This document shows positions 21,863 to 22,218 of a DNA stretch of 22,218 nt, in pieces. The position numbers and the translations under genes were made by a program. This DNA comes from JADFUS01 sp964600025 (lineage in GTDB: Bacteria; Bacteroidota; Bacteroidia; Bacteroidales; Rikenellaceae), in contig CAZRHJ010000034.1 of the NCBI GenBank assembly GCA_964600025.1, positions 1 through 22,218 on the forward strand. Direction: 5' to 3'. Each line of letters begins with the position of its first letter. The stretch's first letter is position 1. The notes under the pieces are model-generated. The model was not told the DNA's origin and did not search any database. It saw only the letters and a list, made by a program, of their open reading frames with translations.

Positions 21863-21897
21863 CGAAAAAATGTTTTTTTAAGGGGTTAATATTAGTT

Positions 21898-22072
21898 CGG
21901 GGTGTAGCGCAGTCCGGTTAGCGCACCTGCTTTGGGAGCAGGGGGTCCCANNNNNNNNNNNNNNNNNNNNNNNNNNNNNNNNNNNNNNNNNNNNNNNNNN
22001 NNNNNNNNNNNNNNNNNNNNNNNNNNNNNNNNNNNNNNNNNNNNNNNNNNGGTTCGAATCCTGGTACCCCGA
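21898..22072 (+). tRNA. Second tRNA-Pro (UGG), interrupted by a 100-N assembly gap
   Basis: Bases 21898-21950 equal the first 53 nt of the tRNA-Pro at 21788, and 22051-22072 equal its last 22 nt. Between them are exactly 100 N (21951-22050). With the N removed, a complete second copy of 75 nt results. The N run is a placeholder: the true content may be nothing or further tRNA copies. Confidence 0.8.
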
Positions 22073-22074
22073 CA

Positions 22075-22113
22075 CAACAAGGAGATGTTGAGAAACATCT
22101 CCTTGTTGCGTTT
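22075..22113 (+). terminator. Terminator hairpin of the tRNA cluster
   Basis: Perfect 15-bp arms caacaaggagatgtt (22075-22089) and aacatctccttgttg (22094-22108) with a GAGA loop, two bases after the last tRNA. The T tract after it (cgttta) is short, so termination may be partial. In 22114-22218 only a possible -7 box TATCTTTG (22206-22213) is visible. Confidence 0.75.
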
Positions 22114-22218
22114 ATATGCTTTGCCTAAAATGGTACTTTGGGACTTCACAGGGGCTGTTCAAAGGGATCAATCCAGAAAATAGGTGGAGCAAGAAAAAAA
22201 TATTCTATCTTTGTTGAA

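Noticed and set aside
21878..22183. Open frames running through the N gap near the tRNAs
   Set aside because: They exist only because N is read as X; the flanking sequence is tRNA and terminator.

Overview
The window looks like chromosomal DNA of a low-GC member of the Bacteroidetes, most likely Bacteroidales. The evidence is: (i) many intergenic regions carry the Bacteroidetes promoter pattern TTTG - 19 to 21 nt - TAnnTTTG instead of -35/-10 boxes; (ii) Shine-Dalgarno sites are largely absent; (iii) several families are typical of the phylum (DUF4290, small lipoproteins, C69 dipeptidase, PepD-type M20 dipeptidase, EFR1-type flavodoxin-ferredoxin). The genes are housekeeping or peptide-metabolism genes. 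I see no phage, CRISPR, IS or conjugative genes.

Layout. 1-297: intergenic repeats and a large hairpin. 298-4053 (minus): a tight four-gene operon read in the order sigma-54 activator without HTH, MscS channel, small lipoprotein, class I/II aminotransferase. 4278-4937 (plus): DUF4290 protein with its own promoter. 4947-5167: the best copy of a dispersed palindromic repeat. 5179-7493 (minus): secreted C69 dipeptidase translationally coupled to a flavodoxin/2[4Fe-4S] protein. 7628-9185 (plus): zinc-ribbon methyltransferase plus a lipoprotein class-I glutamine amidotransferase-like hydrolase. 9252-11837 (minus): RluA-type pseudouridine synthase, single short CHR transporter, MATE exporter. 12139-13125 (plus): HTH+ACT protein and a small conserved-looking protein. 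13509-14207 (plus): single-TM unknown protein. 14289-17009 (minus): YbaN/DUF454, secreted M28 peptidase, BirA. 17157-18461 (plus): beta-lactamase-fold serine hydrolase. 18699-20162 (minus): PepD. 20233-21480 (plus): MacB/FtsX-type permease. 21688-22072: tRNA-Ser(GCU), tRNA-Pro(UGG) and a second tRNA-Pro(UGG) interrupted by exactly 100 N, then a terminator hairpin.

How the genes fit together. Several gene products cut peptides or amides (C69, C26-like, M28, PepD), mostly exported, so the window suggests an organism that uses peptides; this is inference. Transcription units are compact, with TAATG or ATGA overlaps at 6003, 10583 and 15005.

The observations I consider most worth a second look are: the dispersed intergenic repeat (at least five loci in 22 kb, all downstream of gene ends, with a conserved outer stem, a small internal hairpin and internally deleted forms); the sigma-54 activator whose receiver domain lacks every phosphorylation residue and which has no DNA-binding domain; the HTH+ACT protein paired with a 95-residue unknown; and the assembly gap sitting exactly inside a duplicated tRNA.
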